From Paenibacillus sabinae T27 (GTDB lineage Bacteria > Bacillota > Bacilli > Paenibacillales > Paenibacillaceae): a DNA stretch of 64,000 nt. A program made the position numbers and the translations under genes. Of the stretch, positions 29,051-38,244 are shown in pieces (within the stretch, counting starts at the first letter, position 1; each line of letters opens with the position of its first letter). Location: contig NZ_CP004078.1 of assembly GCF_000612505.1 (NCBI RefSeq), forward strand, positions 5,206,570 to 5,270,569. Reading direction: 5' to 3'. The notes below the pieces were generated by a model that did not search any database, had not been told where the DNA came from, and saw only the letters and a list, made by a program, of their open reading frames with translations.

Positions 29051-29140
29051 CTATATACGCAGCCCTGACGGACGCTTTAGACGGTTTAATCCGCTAAAGC
29101 ACAATTATCAGTGTACCAGCGGTCTTTTTTAAAGTCAAAC

Positions 29141-29179
29141 AAAAACGAACGATTGCACCAAGAAATGTACAATCGTTCG
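29141..29179 (-). terminator. Terminator of the rplI-dnaB operon
   Basis: Minus strand: CGAACGATTG, 14-base loop, CAATCGTTCG, then TTTTTGTTTG. Perfect 10-bp stem, 20 bases after dnaB. Confidence 0.88.
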
Positions 29180-29198
29180 GAAATTGTCATGATTATCC

Positions 29199-30560
29199 TT
29201 AGCCCGCGAACGGTTCGGCATGAGCACGCTCGTAGTTGACGAACTTGTTGAAATTTTTCAAAAAGACAAGCTCCACCGTGCCGACTGGACCGTTACGCTG
29301 TTTGGCGATAATGATCTCGATAATGTTCTTCTTCTCGGTTTCCTGATTGTAGTAATCGTCCCGGTACAGGAACGCGACGATGTCGGCGTCCTGCTCGATC
29401 GAGCCCGATTCCCGGAGGTCCGACATCATCGGCCGCTTGTCCTGCCGCTGCTCGACGCCCCGGCTGAGCTGGGACAGCGCGATTACCGGAACATCCAGCT
29501 CCCGTGCAATCTGCTTCAGTGTCCGCGAAATTTCCGATACCTCCTGCTGGCGGTTCTCTCCGCCCTTGCCGCGGCCCTGGATGAGCTGGAGGTAGTCGAT
29601 CACGATCATACCCAGCCCCTTCTCCTTCTTCAGCCGCCGGCATTTGGCGCGGATATCGGCCACGGTTATGCCAGGCGTGTCGTCGATATAGATCTCCGAT
29701 TCCGACAGCGATGCTATGCCCATTGTCAGCTTCGACCAATCATCGTCGCTCTTGAAATCGCCGGTACGCATAATGTTCGCATCCAGATTCGCTTCGGCGC
29801 AGATCATCCGCTGTACCAGCTGGGCGGCCGACATTTCCAGACTGAAGATCGCGACCGTCTCCTTCGCGCGCACCGCCACGTTCTGGGCGATGTTCAGCGC
29901 AAAGGCCGTCTTGCCCACGGAAGGGCGGGCGGCAACGATAATCAGGTCATTGCGCTGAAAACCGTTCGTCATCCGGTCAAGATCGACAAAGCCCGATGGA
30001 ATGCCGGATGTGCCCCCTTTGTTCTGGTGAAGCAACTCCACCCGATCGAACACTTCCATCAGCACATCGCGGATGGCGATGAACCCGCTGCCGCTTCTCC
30101 GGTTGGAGATTTCAAGAATGCGGCGTTCGGCGTCGCTCAGCATATCGGCGACATCCTCGCCGCCGGTGTAACCTTCGCTTACAATCTGCGTCGCGGTCCG
30201 GATGAGCCTGCGCAGCATGGCCTTCTCTTCGATAATCTGCGCGTAGTAATCGACATTGGCCGCCGTAGGCACCGCATGCGCAAGCTTGGCCAAGTAGCTG
30301 ACGCCGCCGATGTCTTCAAGCTCTCCCTTATCCTGAAGCTTGGCCGTCAGCGTAACCAAATCAATCGGCTGGCTCTCTTCTCCGAGCTGTATCATCGCCT
30401 CAAATATCATTTGATGCGCTTTGTCGTAAAAGTCTTCGGTGTTCACCCGCTCCATGGCCGAAATCAGCGCTTCATCCTGCAGCAGGATCGCGCCAATGAC
30501 CGCCTGCTCTGCCTCCAGATTCTGCGGGGGAACCCGATCGAAAAAGAGATCTCCGCCCAT
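29199..30560 (-). CDS. dnaB: Replicative DNA helicase DnaB (DnaC of Bacillus)
   Basis: 453 residues. The N-terminal helical domain (PPQNLEAEQAVIGAILLQDE) interacts with primase, and the RecA-like C-terminal domain has Walker A ARPSVGKTAFALNIA, Walker B MIVIDYLQLI and the late motif LRESGSIEQDADIVAFLYRD. It forms the hexameric helicase at the fork. The start lies one base after the rplI stop, so the two are translated from one message, the usual rplI-dnaB pair in this phylum. Confidence 0.97.
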   Translation of the reverse strand: MGGDLFFDRVPPQNLEAEQAVIGAILLQDEALISAMERVNTEDFYDKAHQMIFEAMIQLGEESQPIDLVTLTAKLQDKGELEDIGGVSYLAKLAHAVPTAANVDYYAQIIEEKAMLRRLIRTATQIVSEGYTGGEDVADMLSDAERRILEISNRRSGSGFIAIRDVLMEVFDRVELLHQNKGGTSGIPSGFVDLDRMTNGFQRNDLIIVAARPSVGKTAFALNIAQNVAVRAKETVAIFSLEMSAAQLVQRMICAEANLDANIMRTGDFKSDDDWSKLTMGIASLSESEIYIDDTPGITVADIRAKCRRLKKEKGLGMIVIDYLQLIQGRGKGGENRQQEVSEISRTLKQIARELDVPVIALSQLSRGVEQRQDKRPMMSDLRESGSIEQDADIVAFLYRDDYYNQETEKKNIIEIIIAKQRNGPVGTVELVFLKNFNKFVNYERAHAEPFAG

Positions 30561-30561
30561 A

Positions 30562-31008
30562 CTACTCCTCCGTTACCTGAACCTTCAGCACGGCCTTGAC
30601 TTCCGTATGCAATTTCACCTGAACCTGCGTCGTTCCCAAGTGACGGATCGGTTCGTCCAGCTCAATTTTACGCTTGTCGATAGTGATGCCATTTTGCTTC
30701 GTCAGCGCTTCTGCGATCTGCTTGCTTGTGATGGCCCCGAACAACCGGCCTCCTTCGCCCGCCTTCGCTTTCAGCGTAAGCGCCAGCTCACTCAGCTTCT
30801 CTCCAAGCTTCTGCGCTTCCTCTTTCTCCTGCTCCTTGCGGCGCACTTCTGCAGCCGTCTGATTCTCGAGCGTCTTCATATTGCCTTCCGTAGCCGGACG
30901 GGCCATGCCCCGCGGCAGCAGGAAATTTGTCGCGTAGCCTTCCGATACCTCTTTGATCTGCCCCTTCTTGCCCTGTCCTTTAACGTCTTTAATGAATATA
31001 ACTTTCAT
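30562..31008 (-). CDS. rplI: 50S ribosomal protein L9
   Basis: 148 residues: [20 protein letters not shown] and [13 protein letters not shown] are the conserved N-terminal rRNA-binding domain, followed by the long connecting helix and the C-terminal domain ([17 protein letters not shown]). Binds 23S rRNA domain V at the base of L1 stalk. It overlaps the gdpP stop by 4 bases and is followed at once by dnaB. Confidence 0.97.
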   Translation of the reverse strand: MKVIFIKDVKGQGKKGQIKEVSEGYATNFLLPRGMARPATEGNMKTLENQTAAEVRRKEQEKEEAQKLGEKLSELALTLKAKAGEGGRLFGAITSKQIAEALTKQNGITIDKRKIELDEPIRHLGTTQVQVKLHTEVKAVLKVQVTEE

Positions 31009-33011
31009 TCGAACAGACCCTCTTTCGCTTCAATTTCCGCCAGCACCTCGAGCAGTCTGGCCTCTGCTTCCTTGCTTGTTCCTTCCAATTGGACGGCCGC
31101 GTTGGTCAAATGTCCGCCGCCGCCCAGCTTCTCCATAACGACCTGCACATTCATTCTTCCAAGGGAGCGGGCGCTGATCCCGATCAGCCCGTCAGGGCGT
31201 TCGCTGATGACAAAGGAAGCGAGCACATTCGTCATTCCCAGCAGCGTATCGGCCGTCTGGGCAATCAGCAGCTGCGGAATTTTCATCCCCGGCGCTGTTA
31301 CCACCAGCGCAATATGGTCATACACCATCCGGGCATGCTTGATAATTTCCGCTTTCGAGATGTACTCCTGCAAATCCTCCTTCAGCATCCGCTGAATCAG
31401 AATCGTATCGGCGCCCAGCCGCCGCAGGAAGCCTGCGGCCTCAAACGTCCGCGATCCCGTATGAAGGGCAAAATGCTTCGTGTCTACCGTTATACCGGCA
31501 AGCAGCATCGTCGCTTCCAGCGTGCTGAGCTTGACCTTCTCATGGATGTACTGGAGAAGCTCCGTCACCAGCTCGCAGGTGGAAGATGCGTACGGCTCCA
31601 GATAGACGAGCACCGCCTCATTGATAAACTCCTCGCCCCGCCGGTGATGGTCCACGACGACAATCCGGCTGGCGTACTGAACAAGCCGCGGCTCCATCGT
31701 CATCGAAGCCTTGTGCGTGTCGACCACGATCAGCAGTGTATGCTCCGTCATCACCTGCAGCGCTTGCTCCGTACTGATGAACGAGCTGTACAGCTCTTCA
31801 TCCCTGCGAAGCTGCTCCAGCATGCGCGTAATGGACGGATTCGGCCCTTCGAGCACGATATCGGCGTCCACGTTATACATCTGTGCGGCACGGAGCAGCC
31901 CGATGGAGGCTCCCACGGCGTCGATATCGGGGTTGCGGTGCCCCATAATAATAACCCGGTCGCTCTCCTGAATCAGATCGCGGAGGGCATGCGCGATGAC
32001 GCGCGCGCGCACGCGGGTTCGCTTCTCCGCCGCGTTGCTCTTGCCGCCGTAGAAGGAGAGCCGCTGGCCCGCCTTGACTGCCGCCTGATCGCCGCCTCTT
32101 CCGAGCGCCATATCAAGACTCGACTGGGCCAAGGCCCCGAGCTCGCTCGCCGACTCCGCCCCAAAGGCCAGACCGATGCTCAGCGTCATCGGAACCTTGA
32201 GATCGGCTGTCATTTCCCGCACTTCGTCCAAAATGACGAAGCGGCTCTCTTCCAGCGCCTGCAGGCTGCGGTAATTCAGCAGCATCATATAGCGCTCCGA
32301 GGAAAGGCGGCGCAGGTATACCTCGAACTGCTTCGCCCATTCGGTTATTTCGCTCGTTACCTTCGCGATCAGCGATGTCCGCTGCTGATCGTCCATTCCC
32401 TGGGCGGCTTCATCCAGGTTATCCATCAGCAGAATGCCAAGCGCGAGCTTCTCTTCCTCATACCGCTGCCGCAGATCAATCAGCTCGGTGATTTCATATA
32501 AGTACAGCAGCCGCTCGCTTGGAATAACAACCGCCTGATAGTAGCGTTCGTCAACGCTGATTTCCATGCGAACTTCCTTCTGAATCCCTTCCTTGCCCGC
32601 TTCCCGCTTGACTGGAGGCCCGCCGGCGGCCGTCTGCAAGAGGTCCGGCAGCAATTCGGTCAGCGGTTCGCCCACCAACGATTTCCTTGAAAAAATCTCC
32701 CCCGCATAGCGGTTGTTCCACTCCACCGACCGGTCCTCGCCGTATAGAATAATACCCAGCGGCAGCGTTCCGAGCGCTTCTCCCTCCACCCGCTTGATGC
32801 GGAAAGAAAGACCGTTAATGTATTCCACAAGATTCCGCCGGAACGAAAGCTCGGCTTTCAGCATGGTGAAACATAGCGTCCCGGACAAAAACAGGCTGAC
32901 AACACCAAGCGCCCAGTTATATATGCTGACAATGATAATAAGGACCAGCAGCAGCAAGAACGCCCAGACGGTGTGATAGCCGTGCCAGCGCCTTTGCAAA
33001 AATTTTGGCAT
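31005..33011 (-). CDS. gdpP: Cyclic-di-AMP phosphodiesterase GdpP (YybT)
   Basis: 668 residues. Two membrane helices (about 12-55), a degenerate haem-binding PAS (about 75-150), a degenerate GGDEF domain (about 170-300) and DHH/DHHA1 phosphodiesterase. Metal ligands lie in [21 protein letters not shown] and [17 protein letters not shown] is the DHHA1 motif. It hydrolyses c-di-AMP to pApA and so tunes potassium, osmolyte and wall homeostasis. It sits between yybS and rplI as in B. subtilis, overlapping rplI by four bases. Confidence 0.96.
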   Translation of the reverse strand: MPKFLQRRWHGYHTVWAFLLLLVLIIIVSIYNWALGVVSLFLSGTLCFTMLKAELSFRRNLVEYINGLSFRIKRVEGEALGTLPLGIILYGEDRSVEWNNRYAGEIFSRKSLVGEPLTELLPDLLQTAAGGPPVKREAGKEGIQKEVRMEISVDERYYQAVVIPSERLLYLYEITELIDLRQRYEEEKLALGILLMDNLDEAAQGMDDQQRTSLIAKVTSEITEWAKQFEVYLRRLSSERYMMLLNYRSLQALEESRFVILDEVREMTADLKVPMTLSIGLAFGAESASELGALAQSSLDMALGRGGDQAAVKAGQRLSFYGGKSNAAEKRTRVRARVIAHALRDLIQESDRVIIMGHRNPDIDAVGASIGLLRAAQMYNVDADIVLEGPNPSITRMLEQLRRDEELYSSFISTEQALQVMTEHTLLIVVDTHKASMTMEPRLVQYASRIVVVDHHRRGEEFINEAVLVYLEPYASSTCELVTELLQYIHEKVKLSTLEATMLLAGITVDTKHFALHTGSRTFEAAGFLRRLGADTILIQRMLKEDLQEYISKAEIIKHARMVYDHIALVVTAPGMKIPQLLIAQTADTLLGMTNVLASFVISERPDGLIGISARSLGRMNVQVVMEKLGGGGHLTNAAVQLEGTSKEAEARLLEVLAEIEAKEGLFE

Positions 33012-33022
33012 GAGCTCTCACC

Positions 33023-33943
33023 CTATCGTTTCGATTTGGTGACCATTTCGCGCAACGGCGCCACCAGGTCGATAATCCCGATAATCCACAGCGGCGGCAC
33101 CATAATGGCCAATACCGCAAGTATAACCGGAATGGTTCTATTCCAATTCCGCTCATGGGCGAGAAAGAAGAAGAACCCGATCGTCTGGATGATAAAACAA
33201 ATCCTCAGCAGCGGCACTAAGTTGGCCGTAATCATGACCAGAAGGCCGTTATCCGACTTTAAAAAGAACAGCTGAATCACGGCGGCGATCAAATAGTACC
33301 AAATAAACGACTTGGGCATTCTCCAATCGCGGGCAGGTTTAAGCTTCGGTACGGCGTATCCCATACTGTTCAGAATCGGCCGGACGATAGAGTGGGTGAT
33401 CACTGTAATCAGGAAAGAAGATACAATCAGCGCCATAGGAATGACCTGAATGAATGCACGGCTGTTATTGCCGATGTCCTCAGGGCTTCCCCCAAGGAAG
33501 CCGCCCATACCGAACTCCTGCATCGGGGACAGGGCCATCGTGCGCATCTCGTTCAGCACGTCATATACGTAATTGTAGAGATCGAACTGGAACAAGGTTT
33601 TGCCCAAAAGGAGCAGCAGCAGAAATTCCCCAAGGAGCGTAATGGTGCCGGCAACAATCACTGTAGAAGCCGGAGACTTTTTCTTGTACCATCGTCCCAT
33701 AACGAGCGCGGGAACAATCAGGTAAGCGGCTATCCATATATACAGCGGGCTAATCAGCCCCAATATCAGCCATACGGGCACAATCGAAAGGATAAACTGC
33801 CTTGTATTCAGCGTGGTGAACAGCAGGACAGCCGGGATAATTACAAACAGTGTCGTGATAATGAGAAAAGGAGTTGACAGGGATAGCAGCAGGAGCAGAT
33901 AAACCACACTCCAGACCGCGGATGTCCAGCGATATTTCAACAA
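33023..33943 (-). CDS. DUF2232 membrane protein (YybS-like)
   Basis: 306 residues with about eight hydrophobic helices, including VYLLLLLSLSTPFLIITTLF near the N-terminus and FFLAHERNWNRTIPVILAVL near the end. The family (YybS, DUF2232) resembles small-molecule transporter S-components but no ligand is known. The start is TTG 33943 with AGAGG 9 bases upstream. It precedes gdpP by 11 bases and belongs to the same operon. Confidence 0.88.
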   Translation of the reverse strand: MLKYRWTSAVWSVVYLLLLLSLSTPFLIITTLFVIIPAVLLFTTLNTRQFILSIVPVWLILGLISPLYIWIAAYLIVPALVMGRWYKKKSPASTVIVAGTITLLGEFLLLLLLGKTLFQFDLYNYVYDVLNEMRTMALSPMQEFGMGGFLGGSPEDIGNNSRAFIQVIPMALIVSSFLITVITHSIVRPILNSMGYAVPKLKPARDWRMPKSFIWYYLIAAVIQLFFLKSDNGLLVMITANLVPLLRICFIIQTIGFFFFLAHERNWNRTIPVILAVLAIMVPPLWIIGIIDLVAPLREMVTKSKR

Positions 33944-33946
33944 TGT

Positions 33947-34258
33947 TCACCTCTTACGCATATGTTCTTCTAACGCCGATATATCCTGATACCAATCTTC
34001 CAGCTGATGGCCTTCTTGCCGGTGCTTTCTCAGCTTCTCCTGAAGCACCTCATCCAGATCGCGGTACGATATGCCGAGCCTGCGACCCAGAATATAAGAA
34101 CTCATAATCAAGCTGGCCAAACTGTCGCTTACCCTCCCGGTGCTGCCTTCCCATAATGCTTTGAACAATCGGGAAACCTGATCGATGACCTCGGTCTTCA
34201 GCCACTCGATGACCTTGGCCCTCTTGGCTACATCCAAATCCTTCGGCATGTTGGACAC
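33947..34258 (-). CDS. MazG-like family protein
   Basis: 103 residues, all-helical: AKRAKVIEWLKTEVIDQVSR, then LFKALWEGSTGRVSDSLASL and IMSSYILGRRLGISYRDLDE. It fits the MazG-like group of small helical NTP pyrophosphohydrolase relatives, though the full EExxE/ExxD metal set is not seen, so catalysis is unsure. The start is GTG 34258 with GGAGG at 9 bases. Its stop lies 3 bases before yybS; first gene of the mazG-like/yybS/gdpP/rplI/dnaB operon. Confidence 0.75.
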   Translation of the reverse strand: MSNMPKDLDVAKRAKVIEWLKTEVIDQVSRLFKALWEGSTGRVSDSLASLIMSSYILGRRLGISYRDLDEVLQEKLRKHRQEGHQLEDWYQDISALEEHMRKR

Positions 34259-34348
34259 GTCTATCTACCTCCGGGAAAAAGCTTTATTCTCCATTATAGC
34301 ACAAATGACTTTCCGCATCACGGCACCCTCTTGGCCCGGACCTGGGGC

Positions 34349-34385
34349 AAAAAAAGCCCGCATCCCCTATGTCGGAAATACAGGC
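34349..34385 (-). terminator. Candidate terminator after the CBS-domain gene
   Basis: Minus strand: GCCTGT, 18-base loop, GCGGGC (with G-T pairs), then T7. 41 bases after the stop. Confidence 0.5.
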
Positions 34386-34426
34386 TGCCTCCCTGCCGAT
34401 AGCCTTGCTTGGAATTTGTTCGGCGC

Positions 34427-34852
34427 TTACAAGGATTCCAGCGATTTTCGGGATACGAACTTTTCACAATACTCAATAATTTGGCTCCGCCGGACAATGC
34501 CGATGAACTTGTTCATGTCGTCCACAACCGGCACAAAATTTTGTACTTTGACCAGATTAATCAGATCTTCCATGTCCGCATCGATGGATACCGGCTTGTT
34601 GTTCATCCGCAGCGGAACATCCTTCAGCAGAAATCTCGACGAATTTTCGAAGGTGACCTTTCCCTCCGATTCTTTCATGTACCAGAGCAGGTCTCCTTCC
34701 GTTACGGTACCGGCGTATTCGCCATTCTTGTTCAGGATTGGAACAGCTGTATACCGGTGGTATTCCATTCGTTCAAGCGTCTGACGCAGGGTGGAATCCA
34801 GCGTAACGCAAGCAACCTCCTGCTTCGGAAGCAGGAAAAACGCAATATTCAT
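34427..34852 (-). CDS. CBS-domain protein
   Basis: 141 residues forming a tandem CBS (Bateman) pair: first repeat about 1-60 (TLRQTLERMEYHRYTAVPIL, then GEYAGTVTEGDLLWYM) and second about 75-135 (MEDLINLVKVQNFVPVVDDM, then IGIVRRSQIIEY). Such stand-alone pairs bind adenine nucleotides, and some bind c-di-AMP (DarB/CbpB type, about this length). With gdpP only 1.4 kb away a c-di-AMP link is attractive, but it is inference. GGAGG lies 9 bases before ATG 34852; own terminator. Confidence 0.88.
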   Translation of the reverse strand: MNIAFFLLPKQEVACVTLDSTLRQTLERMEYHRYTAVPILNKNGEYAGTVTEGDLLWYMKESEGKVTFENSSRFLLKDVPLRMNNKPVSIDADMEDLINLVKVQNFVPVVDDMNKFIGIVRRSQIIEYCEKFVSRKSLESL

Positions 34853-34981
34853 CTTCTAGGTCCTCCTCAAAGTCCCCAAGGAATAACGGCTTTCCCCTTG
34901 TCTCTCTCGGATGGGGTCCGCTTTAATTGATACGCAAAAGCCTTAACCGCAGTTCCAACAACAGTATACCATAGGAACAAC

Positions 34982-35019
34982 AAGCAGCAGCCGGTAACTT
35001 TTCACCAGGGCTGCTGCTT
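34982..35019 (-). terminator. Hairpin after the LCP gene
   Basis: AAGCAGCAGCC, 16-base loop, GGCTGCTGCTT: perfect 11-bp stem. The minus-strand tail is GTTGTTCC, only moderately T-rich. Confidence 0.6.
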
Positions 35020-35060
35020 GCGGGTGACTTCTAAGAAAGTTGTTTGAATCGCGAAAGGCT

Positions 35061-36092
35061 CTATTGGGCAGCGGACGTCGCCTTCGCTTCCAGCGCGTCG
35101 CCCGCTTTTCCCGGCTCGATCAGTTGGTCTACCGGCGTTGCGGCATTCATCCAGTTGTCGATCATCGATTTCGCTTTATTCAGATCCTCTTCATTTATTT
35201 CATCGTAATACACGCCGCCGATACGTGTGCCCTCACCCATAACGGTGAAGCTGGAAATATCGGCTTCCTTGCCGCCCAGAAACTTCTTGGCCAAACCGGT
35301 AATCATGGCGGGCGGCATATCAGTCTTGAAATTTTCGCCCATAATGTTAAGCAGCTCCGTCACGTTGCCGATTTGGTTCAGGGACAGCATTTTGTTCGCG
35401 AGCACATCCAGGAAGACCTGCTGACGCTTCGTGCGGTTAAAATCACTGTCTTCGCGGTAGCGCACATAGTTCAGCGACTCCTCGCCGCTATACAAAGACT
35501 TTCCGCCCACAATCGTAAATTTCTCATGGTCCTTGCCTTTGTTCTGGATCGTCTTTTTGATCGGCAGCGGCAGGCCGCCCAAAGCATCGACGGTATCCTT
35601 CAGCCCCTGGAAGTTGATCGTCGCATAATATTGAATATCATGCCCCAGCAGCGCCTCCAGCGTATCCTTGGCCATTTGCTGGCCGCCGAAAGCGTAAGCG
35701 TGCGTAATCTTATCCTTCTTGTTACCGTCATGGCCGATAATCTCCGTATACGTATCGCGGGGAATGGAGATGAGCAGCACCTTGTAATCCTCGGGACGGA
35801 CCACCGCATAAATCATCGTATCCGAACGGGCCGTTTCCGTCTTGCGCTGGTCGGTTCCTAACAGCATAACAGAGAAAGGATCGCTCTTGTAGGCGATTGG
35901 TGCGGGCTTAACCGTGTTGTCTTCGTTTGTAAGCGGCTGATAGGACTTCTGCTGAAGCGTAGTCTCGACCTTGTCCGACAGGAACAGATCAAAAGCCAGA
36001 ACCGTCAGCGGCTTGCGAAGCAAAACTCCTCCAGCTGCAATGATCAGAAGCAGGATAAGAGCAATATATCTTTTTTTCCACTTTTTTTTCAT
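35061..36092 (-). CDS. LytR-CpsA-Psr (LCP) family wall-polymer ligase
   Basis: 343 residues. A basic N-terminus and one membrane helix (MKKKWKKRYIALILLLIIAA) are followed by the extracellular LCP domain: SVMLLGTDQRKTETARSDTM, VLLISIPRDTYTEIIG, GLKDTVDALGGLPLPI and YVRYREDSDFNRTKRQQVFL. The conserved Asp and Arg residues that bind polyprenyl-pyrophosphate are present. These enzymes attach teichoic acid or other glycopolymers to peptidoglycan. ATG 36092 has AAGGA 6 bases upstream; earlier in-frame codons are not credible. Confidence 0.93.
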   Translation of the reverse strand: MKKKWKKRYIALILLLIIAAGGVLLRKPLTVLAFDLFLSDKVETTLQQKSYQPLTNEDNTVKPAPIAYKSDPFSVMLLGTDQRKTETARSDTMIYAVVRPEDYKVLLISIPRDTYTEIIGHDGNKKDKITHAYAFGGQQMAKDTLEALLGHDIQYYATINFQGLKDTVDALGGLPLPIKKTIQNKGKDHEKFTIVGGKSLYSGEESLNYVRYREDSDFNRTKRQQVFLDVLANKMLSLNQIGNVTELLNIMGENFKTDMPPAMITGLAKKFLGGKEADISSFTVMGEGTRIGGVYYDEINEEDLNKAKSMIDNWMNAATPVDQLIEPGKAGDALEAKATSAAQ

Positions 36093-36314
36093 ATCGATTC
36101 CTTCTTTTATTATAGAGTAGACGATAATCGCGATTGCTTTATTTGGAATGACCGGAGCGGTCATGGATTGGTTCTGCAGAGCAGAGACAAGCTCTATGCC
36201 GGCGCCCCTAGCTGGTCTTCCTCCTTTCGGCGCAGATTCTACCTAAATAAACAATAACACTATTGTAATCACTATGAAGGGAAAAAGAAACAACAAAAAA
36301 CGACACATTTGGTT

Positions 36315-36356
36315 AAAAAAGCATTCCACCGCTCTCCAAAAGCGGCAGAATGCTTT
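36315..36356 (-). terminator. Terminator of the DD-carboxypeptidase-like gene
   Basis: Minus strand: AAAGCATTC-TG-CCGCT, loop, AGCGG-TG-GAATGCTTT, then T-run. Directly after the stop codon at 36358. Confidence 0.85.
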
Positions 36357-36357
36357 C

Positions 36358-37299
36358 TTAGCCGAAGGCGCCGCCAAGGCGTCCCAGCAAGTATTTGAAT
36401 CTTCGGACCGGCGGAAGCTCCATATAAAACGCGTAGTCGAACAGCTCGGCCGTCTCCTTGAATCGCTCCTCCTGGGAGTCCGCGCCCATTATGACGGCAA
36501 TGACACGATGCCCTCCGCGCTCGGCCGTTCCCGCAAAGCTGTATCCCGTCCGTTCATCGTATCCTGTCTTTAGCCCGTCCGTTCCCGTGTAAGCGTAAGC
36601 ACCGCCCATTCCCGGAAGCATCAGATTCGTATTGCTGACGTACAGCCCCTTGCTCTGCAGCTTCATTTGGGTCAGGCTGGAGGTCTCCAGCACCTCCGGA
36701 TACGAAGTGATCAGCGCGGCCGCCAGCTTCCCGGCATCGACGGCTGTCATCCTTGTCTCTACGAGCTTGCCCTGCTGCCGTTCCGCGCTTGGCGGCGAAG
36801 CCCCCGTCGCATTGGCAAAGACGGTCTCCCCCGAAAGTCCGAGCGCCTTGGCCTTTGCGTTCATTATAGAGACAAATGCGCTTTCCGAGCCTGCAATATG
36901 CTCAGCAAGCGCCACCGCCGCATCATTGGCCGAATAGACGGTAACTCCCTGATACAGCTCTTTTACCGTATATACTTCGCCGGCCTGCATATTCAGCGTC
37001 GTCCCTTCCGCCGTTCCGGCACGGGCGCTGACCGGAACCTTATCGCTCCAATGAAGCACCCCCGCAGCCAGGCGGTCGAGCACGATCATCTGCGTCATCA
37101 TCTTCGACATTCCGGCCGGGCACAAAGCAGCTCCTCCGTTGACATCCATCCAAAGCTTCCCGGTTTCAAGATCCATCAGCACCGCCGCTTTTGACCTGAT
37201 ATGCGGCTTCATGACGAGCGTTCCGTGCTCGATTGCTGCAAGCAGCACTATAATCGTCAAGACGGTGGCGGCCGCCCCCAAAATGCTCCGTCGCTTCAT
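36358..37299 (-). CDS. D-alanyl-D-alanine carboxypeptidase-like protein lacking the SxxK serine
   Basis: 313 residues, peptidase S11 (DacF/PBP5) fold: one N-terminal membrane helix, then the penicilloyl-serine transferase domain. SxN is present as YSANDAAVA and KTG as DGLKTGYDERTGY. The first motif, normally PASxTKMMT, reads CPAGMSKMMT: the nucleophile position three residues before the lysine is glycine (codon GGA). Catalysis by the normal route should be abolished, so this may be a pseudoenzyme that binds wall peptide. It lacks the usual C-terminal amphipathic anchor of PBP5. ATG 37299 follows GGAGG at 8 bases. Confidence 0.88.
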   Translation of the reverse strand: MKRRSILGAAATVLTIIVLLAAIEHGTLVMKPHIRSKAAVLMDLETGKLWMDVNGGAALCPAGMSKMMTQMIVLDRLAAGVLHWSDKVPVSARAGTAEGTTLNMQAGEVYTVKELYQGVTVYSANDAAVALAEHIAGSESAFVSIMNAKAKALGLSGETVFANATGASPPSAERQQGKLVETRMTAVDAGKLAAALITSYPEVLETSSLTQMKLQSKGLYVSNTNLMLPGMGGAYAYTGTDGLKTGYDERTGYSFAGTAERGGHRVIAVIMGADSQEERFKETAELFDYAFYMELPPVRRFKYLLGRLGGAFG

Positions 37300-37374
37300 T
37301 TCGTCATCCTCCATACCTATATGACGAACGAAGCGGCGTTTTGACTTCATTTTCACAAAAAATTCCTAAAATGA

Positions 37375-38244
37375 TCAATATTTCTCTTGGACCAGAAATG
37401 CCTTCTTGATTCCCTCGCTAATCAAATGAATCGAAAGAATTACCCCGGTAATCAGCAGAGAAGCCGGAAGCCATATCCACCATCGGTCCCTGATGACCTC
37501 CGGAGAGAGCGCATCCGCCATCATATTCCCCCAGCTTGGCTGACCGGCCGGCACGCCGAACCCCAGAAAGCTGAGACTCGCTTCGACTCCGATCATGGCC
37601 GCGAACGTCCACATCAGATTCACGATCAATAGTCCCGACAGACCCGGCAGCAGATGGCGAGTCAATATGCGCAGCGGCCCGGCTCCCAGTGAGCGCGCGG
37701 CCAGTATATATTCATATTCTTTAACGGCGAGCGTCTTGGCCCTGATGATCCGTGCAAATCCTCCCCAGCCCAGCAGCCCCGCCGTCCAGATCAGCGAGGG
37801 GATGCCGCCGTCCGGATAGATGCTCTTGACGACAATGACGATGATCAGGAAGGGAAAAGACAGCACGACATCGGCCGCCCGCATCAGCAGCGAATCCGCC
37901 GCCCGGCCGAAATAACCGGCCAGAACTCCTATCGCAGTCCCTGCACCGGCAGTCATAGCGGATACGCAAAGGCTGATCCATAGCGTCGTCCGGCCTCCGT
38001 ATAACAGCCGGGACAGCACATCTCTGCCTCCATTGTCGGTGCCCAGCCAGTGCTCGGCTGTTGGAGGCTTATTCAGGCTCCGCAGACTGATCTTCACCGG
38101 GTCAGAGTCCGTAAGCCAGGGAGCAAGGAGACAAAGTGTAATTACCGCTGTAAGAAACAGCAGGGCTAAGACGGCTGGACGACTGGCGGCAAATTGCCGG
38201 ACAGCGGCGTAGGTCCGGGAAGCAGGCGCATGGTTTTGCTTCAT
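37375..38244 (-). CDS. Peptide/nickel-type ABC transporter permease (DppC/OppC)
   Basis: 289 residues: OppC-type N-terminal extension (LTDSDPVKISLRSLNKPPTA, then EHWLGTDNGGRDVLSRLLYG) and five or six helices with the EAA loop LAARSLGAGPLRILTRHLLP. The GTDxxGRD motif is diagnostic of the DppC/OppC subfamily. It overlaps the DppB-type gene upstream by four bases (ATGA) and ends the three-gene set. No ATPase gene follows; a DacF-like gene comes next. Confidence 0.93.
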   Translation of the reverse strand: MKQNHAPASRTYAAVRQFAASRPAVLALLFLTAVITLCLLAPWLTDSDPVKISLRSLNKPPTAEHWLGTDNGGRDVLSRLLYGGRTTLWISLCVSAMTAGAGTAIGVLAGYFGRAADSLLMRAADVVLSFPFLIIVIVVKSIYPDGGIPSLIWTAGLLGWGGFARIIRAKTLAVKEYEYILAARSLGAGPLRILTRHLLPGLSGLLIVNLMWTFAAMIGVEASLSFLGFGVPAGQPSWGNMMADALSPEVIRDRWWIWLPASLLITGVILSIHLISEGIKKAFLVQEKY

